A stretch of 64,000 nucleotides of DNA from Desulfovibrio sp. MES5 (GCF_002237645.1 NZ_MJUZ01000017.1:1-64000), one strand, 5' to 3'. Counted from the stretch's first letter, positions 33,475 to 44,186 are shown. Numbers and translations are program-made. The notes: generated by a model not told the origin, from the letters alone.

Positions 33475-35988
33475 ATGACACAAGAACGCTATAATCCCCA
33501 AGCTATAGAAGAAAAATGGCAGGCCCGCTGGCAGGCTGAAAATTCTTTTGCCTGCAGCCATGAAAGCAGCAAGCCCAAGTACTATGTGCTGGAGATGTTC
33601 CCCTATCCTTCGGGCAACATCCATATGGGGCACGTGCGCAACTATTCCATTGGCGACGTGGTGGCGCGCAGCAAACGCATGCAGGGTTTCAACGTGCTGC
33701 ATCCCATGGGCTGGGACGCCTTTGGCCTGCCCGCTGAAAACGCTGCCATAAAAAACAATACCCACCCCGCCGAGTGGACCTACGCCAACATACGCAATAT
33801 GCGCGCCCAGCAGAAACGCCTGGGATATTCCTACGACTGGTCCCGCGAGATCGCCACCTGCCGTCCCGAATACTACCGCTGGGAGCAGATGTTTTTTGTG
33901 CGCATGTTTGAAAAGGGCCTTGTCTACCGCAAAAAAGCCCCGCAGAACTGGTGCCCTTCCTGTCATACGGTGCTGGCCAACGAGCAGGTCATTGACGGCC
34001 TGTGCTGGCGCTGCGACAGCCGCGTGGAGCAGAAAGACCTCACGCAATGGTTTCTCAAAATCACCGCCTATGGCGACGAACTGCTGGACGATCTCAACAA
34101 GCTTGAGGGCGACTGGCCCGACCGCGTCATTGCCATGCAGCGTAACTGGATCGGCAAGTCCACAGGCGCGGCCATTACCTTTGGCCTTGAAAAAGAAATT
34201 GAAGGCGTAGAGGGCATAGACGTCTTTACAACCCGGCCCGACACGGTGTTCGGCGTTACCTTCATGACGCTGGCTCCCGAGCATCCCTTGGTGGAAAAGC
34301 TCATTGCGGACTATCCCAACGCTGAAGAAGTGCGCGCTTTTGTGGAACGCATCCGCAATATGGACCGCCTGGATCGCCAGTCCGACGGGGTGGAAAAAGA
34401 GGGCATCTTTACCGGCGCTTACGCCATACACCCCTTCACGGGGCAGCGCGTGCCGCTGTGGCTCGGCAACTTTGTGCTGGCCGACTACGGCACGGGCGCT
34501 GTCATGGGCGTACCTGCCCACGATCAGCGTGATTTTGAATTCGCCCGCAAATACGCCCTGCCCCTGCGCGTGGTCATAAGCCCCGCAGGTGAAGAACTGG
34601 ACGCGGAAAGCATGACCGAGGCCTTCACCGCTGGCGGCGTCATGGTCAATTCCGGCTCCTTTGACGGCATGCCCAACGAAGACGGCAAAAAGGCCGTGGC
34701 CCGGAGCCTTGAAAAAGAAGGCAAAGGCAAGGCCACCGTGCAGTTTCGCCTGCGCGACTGGAACATCTCGCGCCAGCGCTACTGGGGCTCGCCGATCCCC
34801 ATGATCTACTGCGATTCGTGCGGCGTTGTTCCCGAAAAGGAAGAAAACCTCCCTGTGCTCCTGCCTCTGGACGTAAAAACGCACAGCGACGGGCGCTCGC
34901 CTCTGGCCGACACCCCTTCGTTCGTGAACTGCACATGTCCCAAGTGCGGCGGCGCTGCCCGGCGTGAAACAGACACCATGGACACCTTTGTGGAGTCGTC
35001 CTGGTATTTCGCCCGCTACACCAGCGCCCGCGACACTGAAGCGCCTTTTGATACGGACGCCATCAAATACTGGCTGCCTGTGGACCAGTATATCGGCGGC
35101 GTGGAGCACGCCATTCTGCACCTGCTCTACTCCCGCTTTTTCACCAAGGTGCTCCGCGACATGGGCTTCTTCCCGGCGGACCTTGCCGAACCTTTCCAGA
35201 ACCTGCTCACTCAGGGCATGGTGCTCAAAGACGGCGGCAAGATGTCCAAATCCAAGGGCAACGTGGTCGATCCCACGACCATGATTCAAAAATACGGCGC
35301 AGATACCGTGCGCCTGTTCTGCCTTTTTGCCGCTCCTGCCGAGCGGGACTTTGACTGGTCCGACTCTGGCATTGAAGGGGCCTCGCGCTTTATTGGCCGC
35401 GTATGGCGGCTGTTTATGGAAGAACAGGAGCGTCTGCTGCCCCTCACGGCCTGCGCTGCCACCGATCAGGACGCCGCAAGCCCTGAAGCCCGCGACCTGC
35501 GCCGCCGTGAGCACCTCACGGTGAAGAAGGTCAGGGAAGACATGAGCGACCGTTTCCAGTTCAACACGGCCATTGCCGCTGTTATGGAGCTGGTCAACGC
35601 CATGTACCTTTCGCGGGAAAAGCTGAGCATGAGCGAGGCGGACCGGCGCGTGTTCTCTTCTGCCATGAGCACGGCCATAACCCTGCTCGCACCCATTATC
35701 CCGCACATTTGCGAAGAGCTTTGGCAACGCCTTGGTCACAAGACCACTGTTTCCGAAGAACTCTGGCCAGAATGGAGCGAGGCCGCCATGGCCCAGGACA
35801 TGCTTACCGTGGCGCTCCAGGTAAATGGAAAGCTGCGCGGCACGGTTGAAGTTCCCGCTCAAGCGGACAAGGCCGCCATGGAAGCTGCGGCTCTGGCCGA
35901 CAGTTCGGTACAGCGCCATCTGGCCGGTCTCACCGTGCGCAAGGTGGTGGTAGTGCCGGGTAAACTGGTCAACATCGTGGCTAACTAG
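33475..35988 (+). CDS. leuS: Leucyl-tRNA synthetase
   Basis: 837 residues. A class I synthetase with the HIGH motif as PSGNIHMGHVRNY, a CP1 editing domain containing TTRPDTVFGVTF, a zinc ribbon region (CDSCG and CPKCG) and KMSKS in GGKMSKSKGN. The ATG at 33475 gives the normal MTQERYNPQAIEEKW N-terminus, 13 bp after nusB. Its stop codon begins a family 1 dispersed repeat. Confidence 0.97.
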   Translation: MTQERYNPQAIEEKWQARWQAENSFACSHESSKPKYYVLEMFPYPSGNIHMGHVRNYSIGDVVARSKRMQGFNVLHPMGWDAFGLPAENAAIKNNTHPAEWTYANIRNMRAQQKRLGYSYDWSREIATCRPEYYRWEQMFFVRMFEKGLVYRKKAPQNWCPSCHTVLANEQVIDGLCWRCDSRVEQKDLTQWFLKITAYGDELLDDLNKLEGDWPDRVIAMQRNWIGKSTGAAITFGLEKEIEGVEGIDVFTTRPDTVFGVTFMTLAPEHPLVEKLIADYPNAEEVRAFVERIRNMDRLDRQSDGVEKEGIFTGAYAIHPFTGQRVPLWLGNFVLADYGTGAVMGVPAHDQRDFEFARKYALPLRVVISPAGEELDAESMTEAFTAGGVMVNSGSFDGMPNEDGKKAVARSLEKEGKGKATVQFRLRDWNISRQRYWGSPIPMIYCDSCGVVPEKEENLPVLLPLDVKTHSDGRSPLADTPSFVNCTCPKCGGAARRETDTMDTFVESSWYFARYTSARDTEAPFDTDAIKYWLPVDQYIGGVEHAILHLLYSRFFTKVLRDMGFFPADLAEPFQNLLTQGMVLKDGGKMSKSKGNVVDPTTMIQKYGADTVRLFCLFAAPAERDFDWSDSGIEGASRFIGRVWRLFMEEQERLLPLTACAATDQDAASPEARDLRRREHLTVKKVREDMSDRFQFNTAIAAVMELVNAMYLSREKLSMSEADRRVFSSAMSTAITLLAPIIPHICEELWQRLGHKTTVSEELWPEWSEAAMAQDMLTVALQVNGKLRGTVEVPAQADKAAMEAAALADSSVQRHLAGLTVRKVVVVPGKLVNIVAN

Positions 35989-36172
35989 ATCATTTACTTT
36001 TGAAGTGCTTTGTGGGGGAGGGCCCCTTTTGCAAAAAGGTCTCCTCCCCCACGCCCCCACCCCCTAAAACCTTTATTGTAGTATAGTATGTTACAACGAG
36101 GTTTCCGATCTGAGACGGGGGCACAGAGACAGCGCCTTCCTGGCATCACTTCGTCTCAAAGTTTATCCACTC
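35988..36172 (+). repeat. Dispersed intergenic repeat, family 1 (copy B)
   Basis: Starts GATCATTTACTTTTGAAGTGC, continues GCTTTGTGGGGGAG, an imperfect palindrome around TTTTGCAAAA, then CCACCCCCTAAAACCTTTATT, a TTCCGATCTGAGA core and CAGCGCCTTCCTGGCATCA. It shares every block with copies at 1-150, 18335-18490 (inverted) and 56835-56960. Confidence 0.75.
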
Positions 36173-36209
36173 TGATCAGGCCCAGTCCGGCCGCATGAAA
36201 CATACTCGG

Positions 36210-36241
36210 GAAGGGGCGTTTTTTCAAAAAAGCGCCCCTTC
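36210..36241. terminator. A/T-cored inverted repeat in leuS-holA gap
   Basis: GAAGGGGCG-TTTTTT, a single C, AAAAAA-g-CGCCCCTTC: a 15-bp stem with one bulge. It could terminate transcription on either strand, though no further U-tract follows. Confidence 0.5.
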
Positions 36242-36351
36242 TCCTTTCCCCTTCCCTGAAAAAGCGTTTATCGGTATGGTATTGTCTTGGCTGCTTTCTT
36301 TCTTACATTATGGTTCACCCCCGCCCGCCGGGATTGATAAGGAAGCACTGA

Positions 36352-36523
36352 TTTAGAGCAATTTAATTTTTAGAGCAATTTCTCTTTGAAATTGCTCTGA
36401 CGGCTGCGTGAGCAGACGTTCGCTACGGAGGCGTAAGCACAGTTTACCTGTGCGGTTAAACGCCGTAGCGAGCGTGCCTTAAACCTTGAGAATACACATT
36501 CTCAAAGTTAATCTGCTCTAAAG
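36352..36523 (+). repeat. Dispersed intergenic repeat, family 2 (short copy)
   Basis: Begins TTTAGAGCA and ends TGCTCTAAA, a 9-bp perfect terminal inverted repeat. The hairpin AGAGCAATTTC/GAAATTGCTCT is near the start. The right part, GCGGTTAAACGCCGTAGCG to GAATACACATTCTC, matches the right part of 29359-29682. No gene lies between 35989 and 36677. Confidence 0.65.
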
Positions 36524-36677
36524 AACCTCCTGGAAACGCGCAGTTATTTCGTTTGGCAAGGCGCGATCTTTTTTTGAAGCAGGAGCGGACTCTTCCGTCC
36601 TCGACTGTTTCAAAAAAGTGAAGCAACGCCGCCAAACGAGATGAATCAGCGTTTCCATAACTGTACGGCATACAAAC

Positions 36678-37745
36678 ATGAGCACTCCCCATCCCGGATT
36701 TTCCTTTCTTGTCTGCCCTGACGGACAACTGCTGCGCGCCCACCTGAACAGGTTGCTGGCAGCCCACCCGCCTGCGGCCAGTGGCGGCCTCATGCCCCAG
36801 GCCGCTCCTGCGCAGTGGGAACGACATGTTTACTGGGGGGATGAAGAGCCGCCGCAGCGCTTCTGGGAGCAACTGACGCTTCAGGGGCTCTTCGGCGCTC
36901 CGCGCGCCCTGATCGTCCGGCAGGCCAATCAGTGGCCAGCGGCGGTATGGAAAAAAATCTCCCATGCGCTGGCCCGCCCCTCGGATCAGTGCTGGCCCTT
37001 CTTCTGCCTTGAGGTCAACTGGGAACGGGGCCAGCCCAAGATTCCGGCCCATCTGGGCAAATTGCCCTGCATGGCCTTTGCCGACAAACAGGGCTGGATA
37101 TGGCGGCTTGAAGGACTCAATGAACGCACGCTGAAAAAACACGTGCTGCAGCGTTGTCAGGCTCTGGACCTGCGGTTTGAACCTGACGCCCTTGAGCAGT
37201 TCTGCGCCTCCGTCCCGCCCGACGCCCTGGCTATTGAAAACGAACTCGAAAAGCTGCTTCTGCTCCGCGCCGCCATGCTGGATGCCGATGACGCCGCAAG
37301 CGCCGCCGCTGGCGCGGCTTCCGGCAACCGTGAGCAGAACATAAGCCTGGCCATGATTTCCACGGCCTCGTGGAGCCCGGAATGCGACGTTTTCGCCTGC
37401 ATCCGCCACATGCAGGCAGGCAATCTGCCCGCCGTGTGGCGAGAGCTTGCACGCAGCAAGGACGGCGACAGTCTGCTGTTTTCGCTTCTGGCCCTGCTGG
37501 CCCGTGAACTGCGTCTACTATGGCAATGCCAGGCTGGTGAAAATCCGCGTATGCGCCCCCAGGAAGCCGGGGCCAAAAAACAGCTTGCCCAGCGCCTCGG
37601 GGCAGAAGGCATCGCGCAGGGCATGACCCTGGTGGTGGATGCTGAACTGCACGTCAAAAGCGGCCGCCGCAGCCCTGAGCAAAGTCTGGACTTTCTGGCC
37701 ACGCGCATGACGGCCCTTTTTGCCCGGGCCCAGGGCCGGGCATGA
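36678..37745 (+). CDS. holA: DNA polymerase III delta subunit
   Basis: 355 residues. It opens the sliding clamp in the clamp-loader complex. Resemblance is to the HolA family: an N-terminal Rossmann-like domain with a LFGAPRALIVRQ segment, the LNERTLKKHVLQR helix and the C-terminal collar domain with LLALLARELRLL. The position after leuS is conserved in many proteobacteria, where lptE usually intervenes; here only repeats do. Confidence 0.85.
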   Translation: MSTPHPGFSFLVCPDGQLLRAHLNRLLAAHPPAASGGLMPQAAPAQWERHVYWGDEEPPQRFWEQLTLQGLFGAPRALIVRQANQWPAAVWKKISHALARPSDQCWPFFCLEVNWERGQPKIPAHLGKLPCMAFADKQGWIWRLEGLNERTLKKHVLQRCQALDLRFEPDALEQFCASVPPDALAIENELEKLLLLRAAMLDADDAASAAAGAASGNREQNISLAMISTASWSPECDVFACIRHMQAGNLPAVWRELARSKDGDSLLFSLLALLARELRLLWQCQAGENPRMRPQEAGAKKQLAQRLGAEGIAQGMTLVVDAELHVKSGRRSPEQSLDFLATRMTALFARAQGRA

Positions 37746-37847
37746 CCGACATGCTGGCAGAAATCCCTTTATTTATTGGCCCAAAACGGGCAAAATCCCT
37801 ATAGTCAGATCCCTGCCTCTTGCATAACCTCCAAGACTGCTTACATT

Positions 37848-38537
37848 ATGACAGCAAAGCCAGGCCCCATACAACTGCACGCAGGGCACAGAGCCCGGTT
37901 GCGTGAGCGTTTCGAGCATGAACCCGCCGCTGTGGCGGACTATGAGGTTCTGGAACTGCTGTTGGCCTACGGGCTCACACGCAAGGACACCAAACCCCTG
38001 GCCAAGGAATTGCTGCAACGCTTTGGCAGCATCCGGGGCGTCATGGACGCCCGGCCCGATGAACTTCTTGCAGTGCCCGGTTTCGGGCCAGGACTGATGA
38101 CCTTTTTTCGGGTCCTGCGCGAAGTCCGCAGCCGTTATGTGGCTTCGGCCATGCGAAAAAGAGAAGTGCTGGTCACGCCGGAAGCCGTGGCCCGTATGGC
38201 CCAGAGCCGGTTGGCGGGCTGCCCGCACGAGGAGTGCTGGCTGGCGCTGGTGGACCAGCGCAACAGGCTTACCGCCTGGGAATGTCTGCGGCGCGGCGGC
38301 ATTGCAGAGGTTTCAATGCAACCCAGAGAAGTATTTGAGGCCGCGCTGCTGCGCAAGGCCAGCGGCATCATAATGGTGCACAACCACCCCGGCGGCAACC
38401 CCGCGCCTTCTGAAGCGGACAAAGCTTTTACCGCCGAACTGCAGAGACTTGCACCGCTACTGGGCCTGCGCTTTCTGGATCACGTTATCGTTACTGAGGG
38501 AGACTGCTACAGCATCACACAGATGCAGACCATATAG
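37848..38537 (+). CDS. radC: RadC/YicR-family JAB-domain protein
   Basis: 229 residues. The N-terminal HhH-like region includes LRERFEHE, YEVLELLLAYGLTRKDTKPLAK and VPGFGPG. The C-terminal JAB metalloprotease-like domain has HNHPGGNPAPSEAD. The family was named for DNA repair but its function is uncertain. The start at 37848 gives the normal N-terminus; its ribosome site is weak. Confidence 0.92.
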   Translation: MTAKPGPIQLHAGHRARLRERFEHEPAAVADYEVLELLLAYGLTRKDTKPLAKELLQRFGSIRGVMDARPDELLAVPGFGPGLMTFFRVLREVRSRYVASAMRKREVLVTPEAVARMAQSRLAGCPHEECWLALVDQRNRLTAWECLRRGGIAEVSMQPREVFEAALLRKASGIIMVHNHPGGNPAPSEADKAFTAELQRLAPLLGLRFLDHVIVTEGDCYSITQMQTI

Positions 38538-38554
38538 GCAGTCAGGGAGAGTAT

Positions 38555-41173
38555 ATGGCTGATTACAATGACAAGAACCATTTGTTGCACCTGGACGGAA
38601 CCGACTCCACTGCGGGTCCGGACATCGAAAACGAAGAACAGCGGGACGCAACCCCCCTCGCGCAGGATATAGCTGAAGGCGAAGGCAGTCTGGCCGCCGC
38701 CATGCAAAGCATACCCGACACCTTGCCGGTTCTGCCCGTGCGCGACGTGGTTATTTTTAACTACATGATTTTGCCCCTCTTCATCGGGCGCGAAAAATCG
38801 GTTCAGGCTGTGGACGCCGCTCTCAAAAATGGACGGCATCTGCTCGTCTGCGCCCAAAAAGAAGAAGGCACTGAAGACCCCGGCCCGGACGACCTGTATA
38901 AGGTAGGCACTGTGGTGCAGGTTATGCGCATGCTCAAGATGCCCGACTCGCGGGTGAAGATTCTTGTGCAGGGCGTGAGCCGTGCCCGTGTGCGCAGTTT
39001 CAGTCAGGTTGAGCCCTTCCTTGAGGCCCATATTGAAACCCTGTCCGAAACCACGCCCAAGGTAGACCCCACCGTGGAGGCGCTGTTGCGCTCTGTGCGC
39101 GAGCAAAGCGAAAAGGTGCTTTCTCTGCGCGGGCTTTCCTCGCCGGATGTGCTGGCGGTTTTGCAGGGCGTGGACGACCCTGGCCGTTTGGCTGACCTTA
39201 TCGCCGCCAACATGCGCATGAAGACGGCCGACGCCCAGCGCATTCTGGAGGCCGAAGATCCGCTGGACCGCCTTATGCTGGTCAACACCCAGTTGCAGCG
39301 TGAGGTCGAGGTGGCCACCGTGCAGGCGCGCATCCAGAGCTCTGCCCGCGAGGGCATGGACAAGGCCCAGAAGGACTACTTCCTGCGCGAGCAGCTCAAG
39401 GCCATCCGCAATGAGCTTGGCGACAAGGAAGAAGAAGGCGAAGAAGAGCTGGAAAACCTCAAGGCCGCTCTGGACAAGGCAGGCCTGCCCAAGGACGTGC
39501 GCAAAGAAGCCGACAAGCAGCTGCGCCGCCTGGCGGGCATGCATGCGGACTCCTCCGAGGCCAACGTGGTACGCACCTATCTGGACTGGATGGTGGAACT
39601 GCCGTGGAAGAAGCTTTCGCGCGACAGGCTGGACATAGCCTACGCCAAGCAGATTCTGGATGAAGACCACTGCGGGCTGGAAAAGGTCAAGGACCGCATC
39701 CTTGAGTTCCTGAGCGTGCGCAAGCTCAATCCGCAGTCCAAGGGTCCCATCCTCTGCTTCGCAGGCCCTCCAGGCGTTGGCAAAACGTCCCTTGGACGCT
39801 CCATCGCCCGCGCGCTGGGGCGCAAGTTTCAGAGGCTCTCACTGGGCGGCATGCACGACGAGGCTGAAATACGCGGGCACAGGCGCACCTATATTGGGGC
39901 CATGCCTGGCCGCATCATCCAGAGCCTCAAGCAGGCGGGCACACGCAACCCGGTCATTGTGCTGGACGAAGTGGACAAGCTCGGCTCGGACTTCAGGGGC
40001 GATCCGTCTTCGGCCCTGCTGGAAGTGCTGGACCCGGAACAGAACTACACCTTCAGCGACCACTATCTGAATGTGCCCTTTGACCTTTCAAAGGTTATGT
40101 TCCTGTGCACGGCCAACCACCTTGAGACCATCCCGGCGGCCCTGCGCGACCGTATGGAAGTCATTACCCTGCCTGGCTACACCATGCAGGAAAAGGCCGA
40201 AATAGCGCGCAAGCATCTGCTGCCCAAAAAGGTCAAGGAAAACGGCCTGGATGATAAGGACGTGATTCTGGAAGCAGCGGCCCTTGAAAAGATCATAAAG
40301 GAATACACGCGCGAAGCGGGCCTGCGCAACCTTGAGCGCGAACTGTCGTCCATCTGCCGCAAGCTGGCCCGTCGCAAGGCCGAAGGCAAGAAGGGCCCCT
40401 TCAGGGTGGACGTGGCCGATGTGGAAAAACTGCTGGGCGCACCGCGCTTTATTGAAGACGAAAAGGAAAAGAAGCTCATGCCCGGCATGGCTCTTGGCCT
40501 GGCCTGGACTCCTGCGGGCGGCGAAGTGCTCACCGTGGAAGCAACCGTCATGAAGGGCAAGGGCGGTCTTACCCTGACCGGCCAACTCGGCGACGTTATG
40601 AAGGAAAGCGCCCAGGCTGCCCTGAGTTATATCCGCAGCCGGGCCGACGATCTGGGGGTGAACCCGTCCTTTGTGTCCGAGTTTGACATCCATGTGCACG
40701 TGCCCGCTGGCGCTACGCCCAAGGACGGCCCTTCGGCGGGCGTTACGCTCACCACGGCCCTCATATCGGCCCTCAGTGGACGCCGGGTACGCGCAGACCT
40801 GTGCATGACCGGCGAGATCACCCTTCAGGGCCGGGTGCTGCCCGTGGGCGGCATCAAGGAAAAGATTCTGGCGGGCGTGGCGCGCGGCCTCAAGCACGTG
40901 ATCATTCCCTGGCAGAACACCAAGGACCTTGAAGACGTGCCCAAGGAACTGCTCAAGCGCATCACCGTGCACCCTGTGCACCACTACGATGAACTGCTGC
41001 CCCTGGTCTTTGAGGGCAAGGGTGGTCGTGGCGGAGCCTCCGGCACGGACAAGAACGGCAAGAACAAGGAAGAAAGCAAGAAGGAAACCGTGGCGGCCCG
41101 TTCACGCAAGCCTGCCGCTTCTTCCGGCGGCAGTCGCAAGGGCGGACGGCCCCAGCCCGAAGCTGGAGCCTGA
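38555..41173 (+). CDS. lon: ATP-dependent protease Lon
   Basis: 872 residues, somewhat longer than the E. coli enzyme because of a roughly 45-residue N-terminal extension before LPVLPVRDVVIF and a basic, low-complexity C-terminal tail (from about 820). The AAA+ domain has Walker A GPPGVGKTSLG. The Ser-Lys dyad is Ser727 in PKDGPSAGVTL and Lys768 in VGGIKEK. It degrades damaged and regulatory proteins in the cytoplasm. The upstream frame ends 17 bp before its ATG. Confidence 0.97.
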   Translation: MADYNDKNHLLHLDGTDSTAGPDIENEEQRDATPLAQDIAEGEGSLAAAMQSIPDTLPVLPVRDVVIFNYMILPLFIGREKSVQAVDAALKNGRHLLVCAQKEEGTEDPGPDDLYKVGTVVQVMRMLKMPDSRVKILVQGVSRARVRSFSQVEPFLEAHIETLSETTPKVDPTVEALLRSVREQSEKVLSLRGLSSPDVLAVLQGVDDPGRLADLIAANMRMKTADAQRILEAEDPLDRLMLVNTQLQREVEVATVQARIQSSAREGMDKAQKDYFLREQLKAIRNELGDKEEEGEEELENLKAALDKAGLPKDVRKEADKQLRRLAGMHADSSEANVVRTYLDWMVELPWKKLSRDRLDIAYAKQILDEDHCGLEKVKDRILEFLSVRKLNPQSKGPILCFAGPPGVGKTSLGRSIARALGRKFQRLSLGGMHDEAEIRGHRRTYIGAMPGRIIQSLKQAGTRNPVIVLDEVDKLGSDFRGDPSSALLEVLDPEQNYTFSDHYLNVPFDLSKVMFLCTANHLETIPAALRDRMEVITLPGYTMQEKAEIARKHLLPKKVKENGLDDKDVILEAAALEKIIKEYTREAGLRNLERELSSICRKLARRKAEGKKGPFRVDVADVEKLLGAPRFIEDEKEKKLMPGMALGLAWTPAGGEVLTVEATVMKGKGGLTLTGQLGDVMKESAQAALSYIRSRADDLGVNPSFVSEFDIHVHVPAGATPKDGPSAGVTLTTALISALSGRRVRADLCMTGEITLQGRVLPVGGIKEKILAGVARGLKHVIIPWQNTKDLEDVPKELLKRITVHPVHHYDELLPLVFEGKGGRGGASGTDKNGKNKEESKKETVAARSRKPAASSGGSRKGGRPQPEAGA

Positions 41174-41178
41174 GTCCT

Positions 41179-42057
41179 GTGAAGCTGCGCCAGTATCTTG
41201 CTGAATCCGCGCAAAAAATGACAAAGGCGGGGGTGGACAGCCCCCGCCTTTGCGCGCATGTGCTGGTGCGCCAGATACTCGGCCTTGACCGCATAGCCTG
41301 CGTCACGCAGGCAGACCGCCAACTGTCGGCCAGTGAACTGGCGGCCCTTGACGCCCTCGTGGCCCGGCGCGCAGCAGGGGAGCCCCTGGCGCATATTACG
41401 GGCAGCAGGGAGTTCTATGGGCGCGATTTTCTTGTAACACCCCACACGCTCATTCCCCGTCCAGAAACGGAACTGCTTGTTGAAAAAGCCCTTGAGGCAG
41501 CAGCAAAGCTCGAATCCGGGGGCAGGGTTACGGAGCGCGGCCTGTATTTCGCCGATCTTGGCACAGGGTCAGGCTGCATTGGCATTACCCTTGCCCTTGA
41601 ACTCCCCCGCTGGCGAGGCCTGCTCATGGACATCAGCGGCGAGGCCTTGAACACGGCGCGCCAAAACGCCCAGGCGCTTGGGGCGCGGGATCGCATTGTC
41701 TGCATTGAGGGCGATCTGTACAGACCGCCGCTGGCGCCCGGCGCATACGCCCTGCTGGCGAGCAACCCTCCGTACATTGCTGAAGATGAGCGTCCCATGG
41801 TAATGTCCGAAGTGCTGGAGCACGAGCCCCACGGCGCGCTTTTTTCGCCTGCCGGTGGGCTGGCCCACCTTGAGGCGGTCATTAAGGCAGCGGCCAGAGC
41901 GCTTGTGCCCGGCGGCTGTCTGTTGCTGGAACATGGCGCGGCACAGGGCGCGGAGACACGCCGCATCTTACGTGCCGACAATCTTTTTGAGGCTCCCGTG
42001 ACCCACAGGGACATGGCAGGCCTTGAACGCTGCACTGTAGCCTACCGGACCCGCTGA
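41179..42057 (+). CDS. prmC: Peptide chain release factor N5-glutamine methyltransferase
   Basis: 292 residues. It methylates the Gln of the GGQ motif in release factors. The SAM-binding site is FADLGTGSGCIGITLA and the catalytic motif SNPPYIAEDE. The N-terminal helical domain ends with GEPLAHITGSREFYGRDF and PRPETELLVE, typical of PrmC. The GTG start lies 5 bp after lon. Confidence 0.95.
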   Translation: MKLRQYLAESAQKMTKAGVDSPRLCAHVLVRQILGLDRIACVTQADRQLSASELAALDALVARRAAGEPLAHITGSREFYGRDFLVTPHTLIPRPETELLVEKALEAAAKLESGGRVTERGLYFADLGTGSGCIGITLALELPRWRGLLMDISGEALNTARQNAQALGARDRIVCIEGDLYRPPLAPGAYALLASNPPYIAEDERPMVMSEVLEHEPHGALFSPAGGLAHLEAVIKAAARALVPGGCLLLEHGAAQGAETRRILRADNLFEAPVTHRDMAGLERCTVAYRTR

Positions 42058-42184
42058 AGCATTTTCAGGGAAAGCGTGCCGCAAAAGTGGCGGTTTACGC
42101 GGCTCTACTCATGATTCAGGGGGCTTGCGCATAACGGCGAGTCAGTGAAATTTATAAAAAAATGCGCGAAAATGCATTTTTTAC

Positions 42185-42213
42185 TTGCCAAGCAGGTCGG
42201 AAGTGGCTAAATA
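42185..42213 (+). promoter_or_regulatory. Promoter of the tRNA-tuf-rpo region
   Basis: TTGCCA and TAAATA with a 17-bp spacer, ending 12 bp before the 5' end of tRNA-Thr. AT-rich sequence lies upstream. A good position for the start of the tRNA transcript. Confidence 0.5.
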
Positions 42214-42224
42214 GCACTCTTGCC

Positions 42225-42300
42225 GCTGGCGTAGCTCAACTGGCAGAGCAGCTGATTTGTAATCAGCAGGTTGCGGGTTCAAGTCCCATCGCCAGCTCCA
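42225..42300 (+). tRNA. tRNA-Thr (TGT)
   Basis: 76 nt with encoded CCA. The acceptor stem GCTGGCG/CGCCAGC is perfect; the anticodon arm GCTGA-TTTGTAA-TCAGC gives TGT. The T stem (GCGGG with CCCAT) has a G-T and a C-A pair at its outer end, which is unusual. Confidence 0.92.
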
Positions 42301-42353
42301 GTGAATTACGCCGGTCAAAGGAAGGACACTTGCCCTGCCTTAGCGGCACGAGT

Positions 42354-42439
42354 GGAGGGGTTCCCGAGTGGCCAAAGGGAACAGACTGTAAATCTGTCGT
42401 CGTAAGACTTCGGTGGTTCAAATCCACCCCCCTCCACCA
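42354..42439 (+). tRNA. tRNA-Tyr (GTA)
   Basis: 86 nt with a long variable arm and encoded CCA. The acceptor stem is GGAGGGG/CCCCTCC. The anticodon loop CTGTAAA between ACAGA and TCTGT gives GTA. The T arm GGTGGTTCAAATCCACC is regular. Confidence 0.94.
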
Positions 42440-42541
42440 CCACTTTTCCGTCTTCCATGAATTCAGACGGGTGGTGGCTGGTTACAAAAAACTGCCTTGG
42501 CTGTAGGAGACAGGGAGCCTGTCGGGGAACTACGGTAGCGT

Positions 42542-42617
42542 GCGGGAATAGCTCAACGGCTAGAGCATCAGCCTTCCAAGCTGAGGGTTGCGGGTTCGAA
42601 TCCCGTTTCCCGCTCCA
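42542..42617 (+). tRNA. tRNA-Gly (TCC)
   Basis: 76 nt with encoded CCA. The acceptor stem is GCGGGAA/TTCCCGC. The loop CTTCCAA between TCAGC and GCTGA gives TCC. It is the third tRNA ahead of tuf. Confidence 0.94.
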
Positions 42618-42828
42618 TTCCTGCTGATTTCCTCCCCCTCAGTCAACCCGTCCGCCAAAGCACGTTCCCTGGTGTCCAGGGACTGAATGCGGACAGCGGG
42701 CCGCCCAACGGTTTTTTTCCACTGCCGCAGCCGTTACGCGAGGAGCAGGCGTTACACACGCAAAGCTTGAAGCACTTTTTTGTAACGCAGGTAAAACGCA
42801 AACATTATTTTCTCCAGGGAGACGTACA

Positions 42829-44022
<1,194 letters not shown>

Positions 44023-44026
44023 GCAT

Positions 44027-44176
44027 ATGAGAGTCAACATACTTCTGGCTTGCACCGAGTGCAAACGCCGCAACTACAGCACCCGGAAGAACAAGAAAAA
44101 CACTACCGGTCGGCTGGAAATGAAAAAATATTGCCCCTGGGACAAGAAGCACACTCTGCATCGCGAAACCAGGTAA
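44027..44176 (+). CDS. rpmG: Ribosomal protein bL33
   Basis: 49 residues: it begins [20 protein letters not shown] and ends with [10 protein letters not shown]. It starts 4 bp after tuf. Three of the four zinc-type cysteines are present (CTEC and YCPWD); the fourth is Asp. The order tuf-rpmG-tRNA-Trp-secE is standard. Confidence 0.95.
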   Translation: MRVNILLACTECKRRNYSTRKNKKNTTGRLEMKKYCPWDKKHTLHRETR

Positions 44177-44186
44177 CATAATTCCG

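Noticed and set aside
33376..36060. 894-codon open frame antisense to leuS
   Set aside because: Shadow of leuS, with low-complexity His/Val/Gly-rich translation and no recognisable domain.
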